From positions 37,059,691 through 37,123,690 of the forward strand of contig NC_135357.1 of assembly GCF_051622035.1 (NCBI RefSeq): DNA of 64,000 nt, written 5' to 3'. Below are positions 61,525 to 64,000 of the stretch, piece by piece. The first letter of the stretch is position 1. Each line of letters opens with the position of its first letter. Made by a program: the position numbers and the translations under genes. Source of the stretch: Arctopsyche grandis. Lineage: Eukaryota; Arthropoda; Insecta; Trichoptera; Hydropsychidae. The notes below the pieces were generated by a model that did no database searches, was not told the origin of the DNA, and saw only the letters and a list, made by a program, of their open reading frames with translations.

Positions 61525-64000
61525 GTGACTTATGATTTATTTACGACGTTCATATGAAATATATGGTTTTGTGATGACAACGTATACGGAAAAACTCCCA
61601 CATGGAAAAAAGTGAATAGGAAAATGTTGTACTTTTAATTCGTCCGCTTTTTTACCGTGTGCGCGTGGGCAATTTTTGGTGTATGGATTTTTGTATACGG
61701 TTTTTGTGATTTTCAGTGTAGGGTTCTTTCGTATTTGAATTGTTATATACGATTTTATTCGATCACCGAAAGAGATGTGTGCAACTTGATATTTGTAAAA
61801 TCATTTTTAAATATTATAATTTAAATGGAACAACTTTTGTTCCCATTTTTAGAGCGACTACACACTGTTACGTCTACATAAGTCTTTATTTGTTTTATGT
61901 TAGCTGTTTTTTTTTCTCACGACCCTGCGAGACAAATTGTGTGCATCTAATCAACCATTTCTCGATACATTCAAGACACATATGTTAGCACTAAAAATAT
62001 CGTTTTTAATTAACTTTATTGCTTTTCTGCATTATTCCCACGACACTTAAATCTGTGTGAAAATTGTGTTTCTCACAAAAATCAAAACCCTTCTCAAATC
62101 TGCGAGACGAATTATGTTTCCCCCAAATATCATTATCCTTCTTAATCTGCGCAACGAATTGTGTGTATCTACCCTCAAGGGATACATATGCAAACACTAA
62201 AATATTGTCTTTAATTAGTTTTACCAGCATTTTTCACACGACTTGACTCAAATCGTATTCCCTCAAAAACCCTTTTAAATCTGCGTAACTAATTGTGTGT
62301 AAACCATTTCTCGATTATAATCTATGCGTATATTTTCATTATGAATTGTCGGAGAAAACATCTATATTTTGTTGAAAAATCAAACGCCTTGTATTTATTC
62401 TGAGATATGTCGATAATTGGCCGAAGTTATTCATTGTATGTAATTCATTTAATTTTATATACAATAAATAATAAAAGTACCTGGCTTAACCTCATTCAAT
62501 TATTTCAGCTTCAAATTCAAACATCTGGGAAGAAGGAAATAGATCTTCACTTCTTAGGTAAATAGTATATATGTATTATTTATAACATATATATGTATAC
62601 ATAGATGTCTGTCAAATGTGGAGGAGTAAATAACATTTTTTTATCATTGAACCCATGTTTGTTGCTATTGATTAATATTATAGTTTCCCTTGGGCAATAT
62701 GTTATTTAAATAATATTATTTTAGCGCAAAAATGCAACGTTTCGAGCAAATTGTATTTTATTTTAATTTTATCTGTTATTTGATTGAAGAAATACAACCC
62801 ACGAAGCATTTTGAAAAATTTGTTTGACATGCGAATATTTGTAAATTACATAATTGTTTTATATTATTGTTAAAAATAAATTATAATTTTAATGAAGAAA
62901 ATAGTCTAATACCAAAATAATATTTCCCACGAAATCAATTTGTCAAATAACTTGGAAATTTTTGAGCTATGTAGAAGCAAAGTACATACAAAATACATGG
63001 GTTACTCTTAATTTTTTTTTCAATATAATTTATTTATTTATTTATTTGGAAAATTTACAGTTTATTAAGTTACATAGATTGATAGTAAAAAAAATATAAT
63101 TATGTTAAGTAAACCATTAATAATTTTCACATATAGGTAAAAAAAAGAAAAGCTCAAACATTTAAAATAAGAAAATAAATAAATAATAAATAAATAATTC
63201 GATTAAAATATAACTTAATTTGACATTAAAATGAAATAAGCACTAATCGTATCTTATCTTCTGTTTCAAAATGAATTTTTATACGTGTATTATGTTAAAA
63301 GTATTACAAATTGGGTCAAGTTTAAATTGCAAAAGTGAGAAAATACATTTGAATTATTGTGCTATAATCGTTAAAATTCGAAAATCTTCTGTTTATATAC
63401 ATATGTACATACATATATATTCAGATGTATCAGAAGATTAAAATTGAATTATTTAAATATTATTTTCCTCCATTTGGCAACTGATTAAAAAAAACCCACC
63501 ACTGATATATGTAGGTATACCTAGTCAAAAAATAATCTTCACATGAAATGTAGAAAAGACCATCGATTGTACCTATACATATATATGTACTTGACATATC
63601 CAATTCAATAAAACCTGTGTATGCTTTAGGAATTGCTTTGCTCCCCCTAGACTTGAACATGGATATTATTTGATCAATGGTAAAACTGTATCCGTTGCTT
63701 CAAATATTAGCCATTATTCGGTCCTCACATACTTCTGCGATGACGTTTATTCAAAAACGGGTGGTGAAATCCTCTACTGTCGTCCAGATGGAACCTGGAA
63801 CTCTTATATGGAGTGCACGAGTGAGAGCCATCAATAATATATGTGTGTCTGGATAAAATGCATTATATGCATATTTAAACATGACATGTCTGTGTGTTAT
63901 AGAGTTATGCGAACCTCCGCGATCTTTAACGGTTGATTTCACCTGTGCCCTCAGAGGAGATTATGTCAATTGCAGCAAACCGATGAAAAACGGCACCATT
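61476..64000 (+). CDS. ModSP-like gene 5 (3' partial, copy of gene 3)
   Basis: Exons: 61476-61524 (signal peptide), 62519-62567 (linker), 63630-63820 (CCP), 63903-64000 (Wonton, cut by the window end). Exon lengths, phases and most bases equal gene 3. Few residue changes are visible in the CCP (for example TVSVAS for TVAVAS, and EILYC for ESLYC). The Gypsy element sits about 190 bp upstream of its ATG and may disturb or supply its promoter. The protease should lie beyond the window. Confidence 0.82.
61525..62518. other. intron 1 of gene 5
   Basis: Matches intron 1 of gene 3. An extra block at about 61885-62330, with tandem-like CTGCGAGACGAATTATGT / CTGCGCAACGAATTGTGT variants, is absent from gene 3. 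No gene. Confidence 0.5.
62519..62567 (+). CDS. gene 5 exon 2: linker
   Basis: 49 nt, SNSNIWEEGN with one synonymous or near-silent change from gene 3. Confidence 0.7.
63630..63820 (+). CDS. gene 5 exon: CCP module
   Basis: 191 nt, four cysteines, open frame, donor GTGAGA. Confidence 0.83.
63903..64000 (+). CDS. gene 5 exon: Wonton module (cut)
   Basis: Begins KLCEPPRSLTVDFTCALRG as in gene 3. The window ends inside the exon. Confidence 0.8.

Overview
The window is eukaryotic and very probably from an insect. It is AT-rich, its genes have many short exons with GT-AG introns (some GC-AG), and it is crowded with retrotransposons and DNA transposons. The recognisable host genes all encode secreted multidomain serine proteases built from CCP (sushi) modules, a six-cysteine 'Wonton' module and a chymotrypsin-fold domain. 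This is the layout of insect initiator proteases such as Drosophila ModSP and lepidopteran HP14, here without visible LDLa repeats. I cannot fix the order; Lepidoptera is possible. All exon models were derived by hand from splice sites, reading phase and comparison between the copies.

Layout. Gene 1 (598-16256) lacks its signal-peptide exon, which should lie upstream. It has three CCPs, a Wonton and a complete protease. Gene 2 (21541-33795) is complete, 642 codons plus stop, with the same layout. Gene 3 (39101-45367) is a shorter CCP-Wonton-protease gene of 459 residues. Directly behind it lies module set 4 (45787/48440-55240), CCP-CCP-Wonton-protease, with no signal-peptide exon that I can find. 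A strong splice donor just before the stop of gene 3 is in phase with it, so genes 3 and 4 may form one double-protease transcript. Protease 4 is broken by a 32-nt insertion that brings in a stop. Gene 5 (61476-64000, cut by the window end) is a near-copy of the 5' part of gene 3. All are on the plus strand.

Mobile DNA fills introns and spacers. There is an intact GC-rich Gypsy LTR element (56475-61289) and two related solo LTRs, an RTE-type LINE with a long intact ORF (11313-14229), several truncated Jockey/CR1-like LINEs, and a decayed hAT transposon (36231-38776). A family of five solo LTRs of 314-444 bp is present, along with Harbinger-like, piggyBac-like and other MITEs, a tRNA-derived SINE and long simple repeats. 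Because the locus contains recent internal duplications, several insertions have an 'empty' paralogous site in the same window, which fixes their ends and relative ages.

Functional reading (inference). These proteins would be secreted into haemolymph as zymogens. The CCP and Wonton modules would sense or bind microbial surfaces or partner proteins, and the protease would start a Toll or melanisation cascade. The predicted activation bonds follow Asn or Leu rather than Arg/Lys, and residue 189 is Thr rather than Asp. Both fit self-activating initiators rather than ordinary trypsin-activated clip proteases. The array appears to evolve by tandem duplication, gene conversion, domain loss and breakage.
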